Program-made: the position numbers and the translations under genes | Assembly (NCBI RefSeq): GCF_016807805.1 | Contig: NZ_CP063362.1 | Location: 1,488,001-1,552,000, forward strand | From: Xanthobacter dioxanivorans | GTDB taxonomy: Bacteria; Pseudomonadota; Alphaproteobacteria; Rhizobiales; Xanthobacteraceae | Direction of reading: 5' to 3' | Length of the DNA stretch: 64,000 nt | Shown: positions 27,854 to 36,110 of the stretch, one piece after another | Layout of the letters: the number at the start of each line of letters is the position of its first letter | Numbering within the stretch: position 1 is the first letter of the stretch | Notes under the pieces: generated by a model | What the model was told of the DNA's origin: nothing | Seen by the model: only the letters and a program-made list of their open reading frames with translations | Databases searched by the model: none

Positions 27854-30574
27854 TCAAGGTCCCGCCGTCGCCGCCGCGGCGTGCCCGTCGTGCCCTTGGG
27901 CCTCCGCCTTGAGATCCAGCACCACCCGCATGACCGCCGGATCGTCGGCCGAGGTGGAGACCTTGAAGCCCAGCTCCTCGTCGAGGCGCAGCATCGGGCC
28001 GTTCTCGCGGAGCACGTCGCCGAACACCTGCGACAGGCCCCTCTTGCGGGCATGGTTGAGGATTTCCGTCATCAGGCGGAACCCCAGCCCTTTGCCCTTC
28101 ATGTCGGAGCGCACCATGATGGCGTATTCGGCGGCCTCGTTGTCCGGATCGGCGATGATGCGCACGACGCCGCAGATGTCCCCGTTCGGCTCCACCGCCA
28201 CAAAGGCCATCTCCCGGTCGTAATCGATCTGGGAGAGGCGGGCGGCCATGAGGTGGGGAAAGTCCTTCACCGAGCCGAGGAAGCGCATGCGCACGTCCTG
28301 CGGGTCGGAGCGGTGGACCACGTCCACGAGGCCCGGCTCGTCCTCGGGGCGGATGGGGCGCAGCAGCACCGTGGAGCCGTCGGTGAGCAGCAGCTCGGCC
28401 TCCTGCCCCGACGGGTAGGGCTTGATGGCGAAGCGCCGGGTCCCCTCCACCCGCGCCTCGTGCACCACGATGCGGGCATCGAGGGCGATGACGCCGTTCT
28501 CGTCGGCGAGCAGGGGGTTGATGTCCAGCTCGGCGATCTGCGGCAGGTCGGCGAGCAATTCTGCGATCTTCACCAGGGTCCCGGCGATGGCGTCCATGTC
28601 CGCCGGCGGATGGTCGCGATAGCCGGCGAGCAGGCGCGAGACGCGGGTGCGCTCGATCATCTCGCGCGCCAGCACGCCGTTGAGCGGCGGCAGGGCGACC
28701 GCCCGGTCGCCGATCACCTCCACCGCGGTGCCGCCCTGGCCGAACAGCACCACCGGGCCGAAGGTCGCGTCGTAGGCGATGCCGGCGATGAGCTCCTGGG
28801 CATTGGGCCGGCGGACCATGGCCTGGACGGTGAAGCCCTCGATGCGCACCTCGGGGCGCCTCGAGGCCACCGAGGCGATGATGGCGCGGCACGCCTCCTC
28901 CACCGCCTCGCGGTCATGCAGGTCGAGCCGCACCCCGCCCACGTCCGATTTGTGGGTGAGGTCGTGGGACAGCACCTTCACCACCACCGGCCCGCCGATC
29001 TCGACGGCGAGGCGGCCGGCCTCTTCCGGTGTGGCCGCGACGCGGGTGTCCACCACCGGGATGTCATAGGCCGCGAGCACCGCCTTGGCCTCGACCTCGC
29101 TGAGCGCGCTGCGCCCCGCCGCCAGGACCCGCTCCACCACCGTGCGGGCCTTGTCCCGGTCCCGCTCGTCGAAGATGCGGGCCGGCGGCGTCTGCATCAG
29201 CAGGGTCTGGTTGCGCTGGTAGGAGACGAGGTGGCCGAAGGCCCGCACCGCCTCCTCGGGCGTCTCGTAGGTGGGGATGCGCCGGGCGGCGAAGCGCCGG
29301 CGCACCGGCGCCGCCGCCGCCTCGCCCAGCCAGCAGGTGAGGACCGGCGCGCGGGGGCGCGTGGCGAGCAGGGAAATCACCGCCTCGGCCGCCTGCGCGC
29401 CGTCGGTGACCGCCGTGGGGCAGTTGAGCACCAGCACGGCGTCGGAGCCCTTGTCGGCCAGCAGGGCCGAGAGCACCTCGGTGTAGCGGGCCCCGTTGGC
29501 GTCGCCGAGGATGTCCACCGGGTTGGCCCGGGACCAGGAGGCCGGAAGCACCTTGTCCAGGGCGGCGACCGTCTCCGGCAGCACGGCGCCCAGCCGGCCG
29601 GCGACCCCTTCCATGGCGTCCGCCGCCACCACGCCCGCCCCGCCGCCGTTGGAGATGACGCAGAGCCGGTCCCCGGTGAGGCGGATGCCGGCCGAGAGCG
29701 TGGTGACCGCCTCGAACAGCTCGCGCAGCTCGTGCACGCGCAGCATGCCGGCGCGGCGGAAGGCGGCGTCGTAGACCATGTCGCTGCCGGCGAGGGCGCC
29801 CGTATGGGACAGGGCCGCCTTGGCCCCGGCGGCGCTGCGGCCGGCCTTGATCACGATGACCGGCTTGGAGCGCGCCGCGATGCGCCCCGCCGACATGAAC
29901 TTGCGCGCATCCGTCACGCTCTCCACGTAGAGCAGGATGGCGCGGGTGGTGTTGTCGAGGGCGAGATAGTCCAGGAGGTCGCCGAAATCCACGTCCGCCT
30001 TGTCGCCCAGCGAGACCACGTGGGAGAAGCCGAAGCCGCGCGCATGGGCCCAGTCCAGCACCGCCGCGCTCATGGCGTCCGACTGGCTGACGAAGGCCAC
30101 GTCGCCCTTGGCGGGCATCAGGTGGGCGAGGCTCGCATTGATGTGCGTGCGCGTCGAGATGAAGCCCAGCCCGTTCGGCCCGATGATGCGCAGCAGGAAG
30201 GGGCGCGCCGCGTCCAGCATCGCCTGGCGCGCCGCGGCGCCCTCGACCCGCTCGCCCGCGCCGTAGCCGGCGGGCAGGACGACCGCGGCGCGGCACCCCT
30301 TCTCGCCGAGATGGGCGATGATGCCGGGCACCGCGTCCGGCGCGGCCGCCACCACGGCGAGGTCGACGGCGATGGGCAGGTCGGCCACCGAGGCATAATT
30401 GAGCGAGGAGCGGATGGCCCGCTCCCGGGGATTGACGGTGAGGATCGGCCCCTCGTACCCGGCTTCGAACAGGTTGCGCGCCACCAGGGCGCCCACCGTT
30501 CCGGTCCGGTTGCTCGCGCCGACGAGGGCGATGGCGCGGGGGTGGAACAAGGCGTCGAGATTGCGCGTGGTCAT
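27854..30574 (-). CDS. ADP-forming acyl-CoA synthetase fused to GNAT acetyltransferase (Pat-like)
   Basis: A 906-residue fusion. The CoA-binding domain (about 5-135; IALVGASNRTGTVGALVARNL) is followed by succinyl-CoA-ligase-like domains with SHTGALAGSDMVYDAAF, whose His is the usual phospho-acceptor. An ATP-grasp domain (about 480-700; LAAYDIPVVDTRVAAT, VVVKVLSHDLTHKSDVGG) and a C-terminal GNAT domain (about 730-890; RSDMKGKGLGFRLMTEIL) complete it. This architecture is that of Pat/PatZ/YfiQ lysine acetyltransferases, which acetylate and silence AMP-forming acetyl-CoA synthetase. In several characterised Pat enzymes the synthetase part is inactive but senses acetyl-CoA; since the His loop is kept here, either role is open. 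An acs gene is not in the window. Confidence 0.93.
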   Translation of the reverse strand: MTTRNLDALFHPRAIALVGASNRTGTVGALVARNLFEAGYEGPILTVNPRERAIRSSLNYASVADLPIAVDLAVVAAAPDAVPGIIAHLGEKGCRAAVVLPAGYGAGERVEGAAARQAMLDAARPFLLRIIGPNGLGFISTRTHINASLAHLMPAKGDVAFVSQSDAMSAAVLDWAHARGFGFSHVVSLGDKADVDFGDLLDYLALDNTTRAILLYVESVTDARKFMSAGRIAARSKPVIVIKAGRSAAGAKAALSHTGALAGSDMVYDAAFRRAGMLRVHELRELFEAVTTLSAGIRLTGDRLCVISNGGGAGVVAADAMEGVAGRLGAVLPETVAALDKVLPASWSRANPVDILGDANGARYTEVLSALLADKGSDAVLVLNCPTAVTDGAQAAEAVISLLATRPRAPVLTCWLGEAAAAPVRRRFAARRIPTYETPEEAVRAFGHLVSYQRNQTLLMQTPPARIFDERDRDKARTVVERVLAAGRSALSEVEAKAVLAAYDIPVVDTRVAATPEEAGRLAVEIGGPVVVKVLSHDLTHKSDVGGVRLDLHDREAVEEACRAIIASVASRRPEVRIEGFTVQAMVRRPNAQELIAGIAYDATFGPVVLFGQGGTAVEVIGDRAVALPPLNGVLAREMIERTRVSRLLAGYRDHPPADMDAIAGTLVKIAELLADLPQIAELDINPLLADENGVIALDARIVVHEARVEGTRRFAIKPYPSGQEAELLLTDGSTVLLRPIRPEDEPGLVDVVHRSDPQDVRMRFLGSVKDFPHLMAARLSQIDYDREMAFVAVEPNGDICGVVRIIADPDNEAAEYAIMVRSDMKGKGLGFRLMTEILNHARKRGLSQVFGDVLRENGPMLRLDEELGFKVSTSADDPAVMRVVLDLKAEAQGHDGHAAAATAGP

Positions 30575-30749
30575 GAGCGGCCTCGAAGCTGCAGCGTCCG
30601 GGCCCTCGACGATCGGGGCCGGAGCAGGTTACGCACGCGGGTGACGCGAGGAAAGGGGCAGGCCGGGGATTCCCGCGCGCCGTCCCGCCGTGCCGGGCAT
30701 CCCGTCGGCGCGCCGGCGGGGCGGAGCGGTCAGGGGCGGACGCGGGGCG

Positions 30750-31139
30750 TCAGCACAGGTGGGAGCGGGTGAAGCTCTCGCGCACCGCCTCGCTCAGCTG
30801 GTTGCCGAGCAGCGGTTTCTCGATGATGGAGACGCCCTGGGCGCTGGCCCGGCGGCGCACGTGCTGGGCCGGATTGCTGGTGATGAGGAAGGCCGGCAGG
30901 TGAACGTCGCGCCGGTCGAGCTCGCGCAGGAGATCGAGGCCGTTCAGGCCCGGCAGATTGTAATCCACGATCATGCATCCCCCGCACGACAGATCGGCCG
31001 CGAGGACGTCCTCCGAGCGCGCATAGGTGCACACGCTGAAGCCGTCGATCTCCAGCGCGAACTTGAGCGAGCTGCAGACGGCCGGGTCGTCGTCGACAAC
31101 GTAGACGACCCACCCCGGCGCCTCATTGGATGCGATCAT
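30750..31139 (-). CDS. Single-domain response regulator next to fixJ
   Basis: A 129-residue protein that is only a receiver domain. The acidic pocket is VYVVDDDPAV, the phospho-acceptor is Asp59 in MIVDYNLPGLNGLDLL, the Thr/Ser position lies in FLITSNPAQ and the conserved Lys in SIIEKPLL. There is no output domain. Such proteins act as phosphate sinks or by protein contact; beside FixLJ it could compete with FixJ for FixL. ATG at 31139 is chosen because the receiver fold starts immediately. A FixK-type box centred 85 bp upstream of the ATG suggests it is induced at low oxygen, and so could form a feedback arm of the cascade. Confidence 0.85.
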   Translation of the reverse strand: MIASNEAPGWVVYVVDDDPAVCSSLKFALEIDGFSVCTYARSEDVLAADLSCGGCMIVDYNLPGLNGLDLLRELDRRDVHLPAFLITSNPAQHVRRRASAQGVSIIEKPLLGNQLSEAVRESFTRSHLC

Positions 31140-31217
31140 TCCCGATTTCTCCCACGACCCACTCGTGGGCTCACGCGGCCGGCGGCAGCAAGCTACTTTA
31201 GGAGGGGGTGCGATGCC

Positions 31218-31231
31218 TTGCGTTAGATCAA
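31218..31231 (-). promoter_or_regulatory. FixK box upstream of the single-domain response regulator
   Basis: On the minus strand the site reads TTGATCTAACGCAA, matching TTG(A/C)-N6-(T/G)CAA with one strong TTGA half. A class II start would fall near 31183; a TAAAGTAG stretch lies at the -10 position. The leader to the ATG would be about 44 bases. Confidence 0.55.
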
Positions 31232-31266
31232 GCGGCACGGGGAGGCGGATCGGGGCCCATCCTCGC

Positions 31267-31341
31267 GGCTGAGGTTCTGCCGGCCGACGACCCACCAGCT
31301 GAAGTCTTGCCGGCTGAAGTCTTGCCGGCTGAAGTCTTCGC
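31267..31341. repeat. 15-bp tandem repeat array
   Basis: A diverged unit at 31267-31281 is followed, after 16 bases, by two exact copies of GCTGAAGTCTTGCCG (31298-31312, 31313-31327) and a partial third (31328-31341). It lies in the gene-free stretch between the response regulator promoter and the fixJ stop. A small plus-strand frame through it would encode AEVLP pentads but lacks a ribosome site and is not called. Confidence 0.75.
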
Positions 31342-31413
31342 ATTTCATCGGGCCATCCACCCGGCCGCCGGCGCCATGCTCAAGGGGTGAGACATCATCA
31401 GCCTGGCCGCGGA

Positions 31414-31445
31414 GTGCCCCCCGGACCAGCCGGGGGATGACGGCG
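31414..31445. repeat. REP-like palindrome downstream of fixJ
   Basis: GTGCCCCCCGGACCAGCCGG and the following GGGATGACGGCGG belong to the same family as 5678-5710, 25995-26025 and 63391-63424. The remaining bases of the 31232-31512 gap show nothing further. Confidence 0.6.
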
Positions 31446-31512
31446 GGCCAGAAAAACGGGATCGGCCAAATCCGCGGCTCCGGACGCGCCGGACCGCCCC
31501 CAGTGCCCCCCC

Positions 31513-32160
31513 TCACGCCGCCTTGGGCGAGATGCCGCAAAGGAGCGCCATGCGCACCAGCTCGGACAGGCTCTGCGCCTTCATCTTGGTCATCACGTTG
31601 GCGCGGTAGACCTCCACCGTGCGCGGGCTGATGCCGAGCTCGTAGGCGATGGTCTTGTTGGCCTGGCCGGCCACGAGGCACTCCAGCACCTGCCGTTCGC
31701 GATGGGAAAGCGCGGCGATGCGGTCCGCCACCTGCTCGCGGATGGCGTCATGCTGGCTCGTCTTCTCCCGCCGGGCGAGGGCGGATTTCACGGTGTCGAG
31801 GATGGCCACGTCGTCGAACGGCTTCTCGAGGAAATCGGCGGCCCCGAGCTTCATCGCTTCCACCGCGAGCGGCACGTCGCCGTGGCCGGTCACCACGATC
31901 ACCGGCACCGTCGAGCCCTTCTCCTTCAGGTGCTGCAGCAGGTCGATGCCGGTCATCTCCGGCATGCGCACGTCGGTGATGATGCAACAGATGCTCGGGT
32001 CGGCGCCCGGCAGGCCCGCCTCGACGAAATGCCGGGCGGAGGGGTGCTCCAGCACCGTGTGGCCGGCGGTGGACAGAAGGAAGGCCAGCGACTGCCGCAC
32101 CGCCTCGTCGTCGTCGATGACGTGGATCACCGCCCCTTCGAAACCGTCGGCCTCAGTCAT
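31513..32160 (-). CDS. fixJ: Response regulator FixJ
   Basis: A 215-residue FixJ. The receiver domain (about 10-125) has the DDDEAVR pocket, phospho-acceptor Asp63 in [32 protein letters not shown] and FLEKPFDD. The LuxR-type HTH (about 145-205) reads [20 protein letters not shown] then [16 protein letters not shown]. In the family, FixL-phosphorylated FixJ activates fixK (and in some species nifA) at low oxygen. ATG at 32160 overlaps the fixL 3' end by 8 bases, so the two are translationally coupled. Identity is strongly supported by the heme-PAS FixL partner and the fixK neighbour. Confidence 0.95.
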   Translation of the reverse strand: MTEADGFEGAVIHVIDDDEAVRQSLAFLLSTAGHTVLEHPSARHFVEAGLPGADPSICCIITDVRMPEMTGIDLLQHLKEKGSTVPVIVVTGHGDVPLAVEAMKLGAADFLEKPFDDVAILDTVKSALARREKTSQHDAIREQVADRIAALSHRERQVLECLVAGQANKTIAYELGISPRTVEVYRANVMTKMKAQSLSELVRMALLCGISPKAA

Positions 32161-33679
32161 GGAGCGCGGCCTCCTCGCCGACCGCGCGCAGGGTGAAGCG
32201 GAACACCGCCCCGCCCTCGGGGCCCGGCTCCGCCCAGATGCGCCCGCCATGGGCCTCGATGATGGTGCGGGAGATGGACAATCCCACCCCCATGCCCTGG
32301 CTCTTGGTGGTGACGAAGGGCGTGAACAGCTGCGGGGCGACCTCGGCGGAAATGCCGTGTCCCGTGTCCGAAACGCTGATCATCACCATGTCGTCCTCCG
32401 CAGCCTCCGTCTGCACCAGAAGCTGGCGCCGCGGCGCCTCCATCATTGCCTCCAGGGCGTTGCGCATCAAGTTCAGCAATACCTGCTGCACCTGCACCTT
32501 GTCGGCAAGCACGAGGTCGCACCTGGCATCGTAGTGAAAACGTACCTGGATACCATACTCCTTGGCCCCCACCAGGGCCAGGGCACTGGCTTCCTCCACC
32601 AGCTTGGAGAGGCTCTCCACCCGGCGCTCGCTCTCCCCGCGGGAGACGAAGTCGCGCAGGCGGCGAATGATCTGCCCGGCGCGGAGCGCCTGCTCGCCGG
32701 CCTTCTCCAGGGCGCCCTGGAGCATCTCCATCTTCAGCGGGCCACCGGCGTCCAGCAATCGCCGCGAGCCCTTGATGTAGTTGGCGATGGCCGACAGCGG
32801 CTGGTTCAGCTCGTGGGCCAGGGTCGAGGCCATCTCGCCCATGGCGGTGAGGCGCGAGATGTGGACCAGCTCCGCCTGCAGCTCCTGCAGGCGCGCCTCG
32901 GTCTCCTGCCGCTCGGTCAGGTCACGGATGAAGCCGGTGAAGAAGCGCTGGGAGGTGGAGCGCATCTCGCCCACGGCGAGCTCCATGGGAAAGGTGGAGC
33001 CATCCTTGCGCTCGCCCACCACCACCCGGCCGATGCCGATGATGCGCCGCTCTCCGGTGGCAAGATACCGTGAAATATAGCCGTCATGATTCTGGTGATG
33101 GGGCGCGGGCATCAGGATGGCGACGTTCTGGCCCATCGCCTCGGCCGCCGTGTAGCCGAACAGGCGCTCCGCCGCGCTGGAGAAGGAGCGCATGATCCCG
33201 CGCTCGTCGATCACCACCATGGCGTCCGGCACCGTATCGAGAATCGACGAAAGGTGCGCCTCGCGGGCGAGGAGGTCGCGGTTGCGGGCGGCGGCGTCGA
33301 GCCGGGTGCGGCGTAGCCGCTCGCCGAGCACGGCGACGCCCAGCCCCACCGCCACGAACAGGGCCAGCGCCCCGAGGTCCGGCACCACAAGCGCGCCGGC
33401 GAGCAAAGCGGAGCCCGCGGCCAGCACCAGGGCCGCCGCCACCGCGCCGGCGCCGGCCGCGAGGCCGCGCCCGCTGACCGCGACGACGGCGCACAGAAAC
33501 AGCAGCAGCCCTTCCGCCCGCAGGGGCGAGATCCCCGCCAGCCGGCACAGGCCGAGGGCGACGACCGCCGCCGCGACGCCCCGTCCCACGTCGAGGAGGA
33601 CGGCCCGCGATGGCCGCCGCGCGTGCGCCGCGTGCTGGGCCGCAAGCTTGGCACCTGTCGTGTTCGTTTCGCTCACCAC
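32153..33679 (-). CDS. fixL: Oxygen-sensing heme histidine kinase FixL
   Basis: With a GTG start at 33679 this is a 508-residue membrane-anchored FixL. About four hydrophobic segments lie at 27-117. The heme PAS domain follows (about 140-255), with proximal His198 in [15 protein letters not shown] and distal Arg218 in [16 protein letters not shown], matching the His200/Arg220 pair of Bradyrhizobium FixL. The DHp His289 sits in [18 protein letters not shown], and the GHKL domain has [20 protein letters not shown] and [18 protein letters not shown]. Oxygen binding to the heme shuts off the kinase. The start is uncertain: no clear Shine-Dalgarno site, and GTG codons at 33679 and 33676 are the first plausible ones before the TM region. 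Divergent from fixK. Confidence 0.93.
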   Translation of the reverse strand: MVSETNTTGAKLAAQHAAHARRPSRAVLLDVGRGVAAAVVALGLCRLAGISPLRAEGLLLFLCAVVAVSGRGLAAGAGAVAAALVLAAGSALLAGALVVPDLGALALFVAVGLGVAVLGERLRRTRLDAAARNRDLLAREAHLSSILDTVPDAMVVIDERGIMRSFSSAAERLFGYTAAEAMGQNVAILMPAPHHQNHDGYISRYLATGERRIIGIGRVVVGERKDGSTFPMELAVGEMRSTSQRFFTGFIRDLTERQETEARLQELQAELVHISRLTAMGEMASTLAHELNQPLSAIANYIKGSRRLLDAGGPLKMEMLQGALEKAGEQALRAGQIIRRLRDFVSRGESERRVESLSKLVEEASALALVGAKEYGIQVRFHYDARCDLVLADKVQVQQVLLNLMRNALEAMMEAPRRQLLVQTEAAEDDMVMISVSDTGHGISAEVAPQLFTPFVTTKSQGMGVGLSISRTIIEAHGGRIWAEPGPEGGAVFRFTLRAVGEEAALHD

Positions 33680-33716
33680 GCTGCTGCCCGACGGCGCCCC
33701 GCCGGCCTCCGTGATT

Positions 33717-33738
33717 CTACCTAAGGGGACCGACTTAA
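33717..33738 (+). promoter_or_regulatory. Possible FixJ-binding sites in the fixL-fixK gap
   Basis: Two CTAAGG/TTAAGG-like elements, CTACCTAAG (33718-33726) and CGACTTAAG (33730-33738), partly match the FixJ K-T-A-M-G-T-A-A-G type motif, 7 of 9 and about 6 of 9. They lie 73-93 bp upstream of the fixK ATG, suitable for FixJ activation of fixK. Weak evidence by sequence alone. Confidence 0.3.
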
Positions 33739-33810
33739 GGATTCGATCCGAATTTTGCTCGCGCCTTCCGCCGGTTATCCCTTTCCTCACACAGATGGAA
33801 GGGTCAACCG

Positions 33811-34527
33811 ATGCCGAGCCCCGCCGCAGCGACCGCCCAGAAAGCCTTTGCCCAGCCCATGTCCCACGGACGGTGGAACGACGAGGCAGACACAAGGTCC
33901 CCCGTGGACGTGGTCGCCCGCCACGGCGTCGTGACCTCCTATGCCCGCAACGCCGAGATCTTCGGCGAGGATCAGGCGGCGGAACATATCTATGTGGTTC
34001 TGTCCGGTGCGGTGCGCATCTGCAAGCTTCTCGGCGACGGACGGCGGCAGATCGAGACCTTCTGCCTCGCCGGCGACGTGTTCGGATGGGAGACGGCGCC
34101 CCGGCACCGCTTCTCGGCCGAGGCAGTGAGCGAGTGCAAGGTGGTCCGCGTCAAGCGCTCCATCCTGTTCGCCCGCGCCTCCGACGATGCCGAGCTTGCC
34201 CATGCCCTCTGGGCGCTCACCGCCGCCGAGCTGAGCCGGACCCAGAATCACCTCCTCGTGCTCGGCCGCAAGACGGCTCAGGAGCGCGTCGCCACCTTCC
34301 TCCTCGACATGGCACAGCGCGCCAACGCCAGCAAGGGTGCGGCGGTCAACGGGGTGGAGGTGACCCTGCCCATGTCCCGGCAGGATATCGCCGATTTCCT
34401 CGGCCTCACCATCGAGACGGTATCGCGCACCCTCACCCATCTCGAGGAGACGCTGGCCATCGCCCTGCCCTCCTCGCGCCGCGTGGTGCTGCGGGACAGT
34501 GGCGCGCTGCGGCGCATGAATTCCTGA
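33811..34527 (+). CDS. fixK: Crp/Fnr family regulator FixK
   Basis: A 238-residue FixK. The cyclic-nucleotide-like sensor fold (about 35-130; [19 protein letters not shown], then [19 protein letters not shown]) leads through a dimer helix to the winged helix (about 165-230). The recognition helix reads [16 protein letters not shown], with the Glu/Ser/Arg pattern that reads TTGA half-sites. FNR's N-terminal [4Fe-4S] cysteines are absent, and no Cys lies in the DNA-binding half. GGAAGGG precedes the ATG. It is divergent from fixL, so FixJ-dependent transcription is expected; predicted targets in the window are hemN, the host-attachment gene and the single-domain response regulator. Confidence 0.94.
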   Translation: MPSPAAATAQKAFAQPMSHGRWNDEADTRSPVDVVARHGVVTSYARNAEIFGEDQAAEHIYVVLSGAVRICKLLGDGRRQIETFCLAGDVFGWETAPRHRFSAEAVSECKVVRVKRSILFARASDDAELAHALWALTAAELSRTQNHLLVLGRKTAQERVATFLLDMAQRANASKGAAVNGVEVTLPMSRQDIADFLGLTIETVSRTLTHLEETLAIALPSSRRVVLRDSGALRRMNS

Positions 34528-34579
34528 GATCCTGAATTTTCCCCCGGCGCGCAGCGGTCTTCCCGCAGCGTCGACCTCA

Positions 34580-34620
34580 GGCACGCCCGGCTCCAACCGC
34601 CACGGCGTGCCTTTTCTTTT
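34580..34620 (+). terminator. Rho-independent terminator of fixK
   Basis: GGCACGCC and GGCGTGCC form an 8-bp perfect stem, followed by TTTTCTTTT. It sits 52 bases after the fixK stop. The right arm plus T-run (34604-34620) is repeated exactly 45 bp further on (34649-34665), where it is the 3' coding end of hemN. Confidence 0.8.
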
Positions 34621-34636
34621 GGCGCCGTCGCCCGGC

Positions 34637-36016
34637 TCAGACCGCCGCGGCGTGCCTTTTCTTTTCCGGCTCCGCCGCCCGGCTGGCGGCCAGGTGCGCG
34701 TCGAACACCGCGCACACCACGCGGGTGAAGGCGCGCGCTCCGTCCGGCACCTCCACCACCGCGCCCCGCCGCACCGCGAGGCCGTCGGCGATCAGGCCGT
34801 CGAGGCGGGAGATCTCGGGGGCGAACGTGCCGCGGGGAAAGCCGAACTGCGCGCACGCCGCGTCGAGATCCACCCTGAGGTCGCACATGAGGCGCTCGAT
34901 GACATGCCGGCGCAGCCGGTCCTCCGCCGTCAGGGCGATGCCGCGGGCGACCGGCAGCGTGCCGGCTGCCACCGCCTTGTGCCAGGCCGGCGTGGCGGCG
35001 GCGTTCTGCACGTAGCCCTGCGGCAGGGCACCGATGGCCGAGGCGCCGAAGCCGAGGAGCACCGGCGCGTCGTCGGTGGTGTAGCCCTGGAAGTTGCGCT
35101 TCAGCGTGCCGTCCAGCGCGCGGCGCGCCATGGGATCGGACGCCTTGGCGAAATGGTCGAGCCCCACCGGCACGTAGCCGCGCGCGGCGAGCAGGGCGCT
35201 CACCGCCTCGGCCTGCGCCAGGCGCTCGGCCGGCCCGGGAAGGGCGGCTTCCGGGATCAGCGCCTGATGCTTCTTCATCCACGGCACGTGAGCGTAGCCG
35301 AACACCGCGATGCGGTCCGGGTCGAGCCCCAGCGCCTCCTCCACCGTGCGAATCACCCCCGCCGTCCGCTGGTGCGGCAGGCCGTACATGAGGTCGAGGT
35401 TGAGCGCGGCGATGCCGGCGGCGCGCAGGGCATCCGCCACCTCCCGCGTCTGCGCGCAGGACTGGCGGCGGCCGATGGCCTCCTGCACCGCGGTGTCGAA
35501 ATCCTGCACCCCGAGGCTGGCCCGGTTGAAGCCCTCGCGCGCCAGCACCGCCACCTTGCCCGCGTCCATGACGCGCGGGTCGATCTCGATGGCGATCTCC
35601 GCGCCGGGGGCGAAGTCGAAGGCGGCGCGCAGGGCGCCCATGACGGCGGCGAAATCCTCGTCCGCCAGCATGGTGGGCGTGCCGCCGCCGAAATGCAGGT
35701 GGTCGAGGGCCAGCCGGCCCGGCAGGTGGCCCGCGACGCGGCCGATCTCCTCCACCAGCCGGTCGGCATAGGCCTGCACCGGCGTGCGGCTGCGCGCCAC
35801 GGCGGTCTGGCAGCCGCAATAAAGGCACAGCTCGGCGCAGAAGGGCACGTGCACGTAGGCCGACACCCGCGCCGACTGCGGAACCGCCGCAAGCCAGGCG
35901 GCATAGGCCGCAGGTCCGGTCTCGGCGGAAAAGTGCGGGGCGGTGGGGTAGCTGGTGTAGCGCGGCACCGGCTGCCCGTAGCGGGAGAGGAGGGTCTGGG
36001 TTTCGGGGCTGATCAT
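34637..36016 (-). CDS. hemN: Oxygen-independent coproporphyrinogen III oxidase
   Basis: A 459-residue HemN, a radical SAM enzyme forming protoporphyrinogen IX without oxygen. The N terminus has the HemN-specific VPRYTSYPTAPHFS. The cluster motif YVHVPFCAELCLYCGC has Cys60, Cys64 and Cys67, plus the typical Cys69. Further marks are HFGGGTPTML, EIDPRVMD, NRASLGVQDF, DLMYGLPHQR and QGYTTDDAPVLLGFGASAIG. A FixK box upstream predicts low-oxygen induction, matching the need for heme when HemF cannot work. The ATG at 36016 has no Shine-Dalgarno site and lies about two bases after the start predicted from the FixK box, so the message may be leaderless. Confidence 0.95.
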   Translation of the reverse strand: MISPETQTLLSRYGQPVPRYTSYPTAPHFSAETGPAAYAAWLAAVPQSARVSAYVHVPFCAELCLYCGCQTAVARSRTPVQAYADRLVEEIGRVAGHLPGRLALDHLHFGGGTPTMLADEDFAAVMGALRAAFDFAPGAEIAIEIDPRVMDAGKVAVLAREGFNRASLGVQDFDTAVQEAIGRRQSCAQTREVADALRAAGIAALNLDLMYGLPHQRTAGVIRTVEEALGLDPDRIAVFGYAHVPWMKKHQALIPEAALPGPAERLAQAEAVSALLAARGYVPVGLDHFAKASDPMARRALDGTLKRNFQGYTTDDAPVLLGFGASAIGALPQGYVQNAAATPAWHKAVAAGTLPVARGIALTAEDRLRRHVIERLMCDLRVDLDAACAQFGFPRGTFAPEISRLDGLIADGLAVRRGAVVEVPDGARAFTRVVCAVFDAHLAASRAAEPEKKRHAAAV

Positions 36017-36052
36017 GGCACCGGACCATGCGATCCGCCCCCCGCCCGCGCC

Positions 36053-36066
36053 TTGATGTGGCGCAA
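36053..36066 (-). promoter_or_regulatory. FixK box of hemN
   Basis: TTGATGTGGCGCAA matches TTG(A/C)-N6-(T/G)CAA; the half facing the upstream side on this strand reads TTGC and the other TCAA. Its centre is 43.5 bp before the hemN ATG, which puts the class II transcription start almost on the start codon. Confidence 0.6.
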
Positions 36067-36110
36067 GATACCCCGCGGGGCGTTGCCGTCCCGCGGGGCG
36101 AGGTGCGCGC

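Noticed and set aside
26139..28223. Plus-strand frame starting in the tandem-repeat region and running over the GGDEF-EAL gene
   Set aside because: Antisense shadow; the cysteine-rich start comes from the 15-bp repeat.
27881..30772. Plus-strand open frame of 963 codons opposite the acyl-CoA synthetase/GNAT gene
   Set aside because: No domain or motif; composition typical of the antisense of a high-GC gene. The minus strand holds a complete recognised protein.
31208..31390. Small plus-strand frame encoding AEVLP pentads
   Set aside because: It is a translation of the 15-bp tandem repeat, starts inside the FixK-box region and has no ribosome site.
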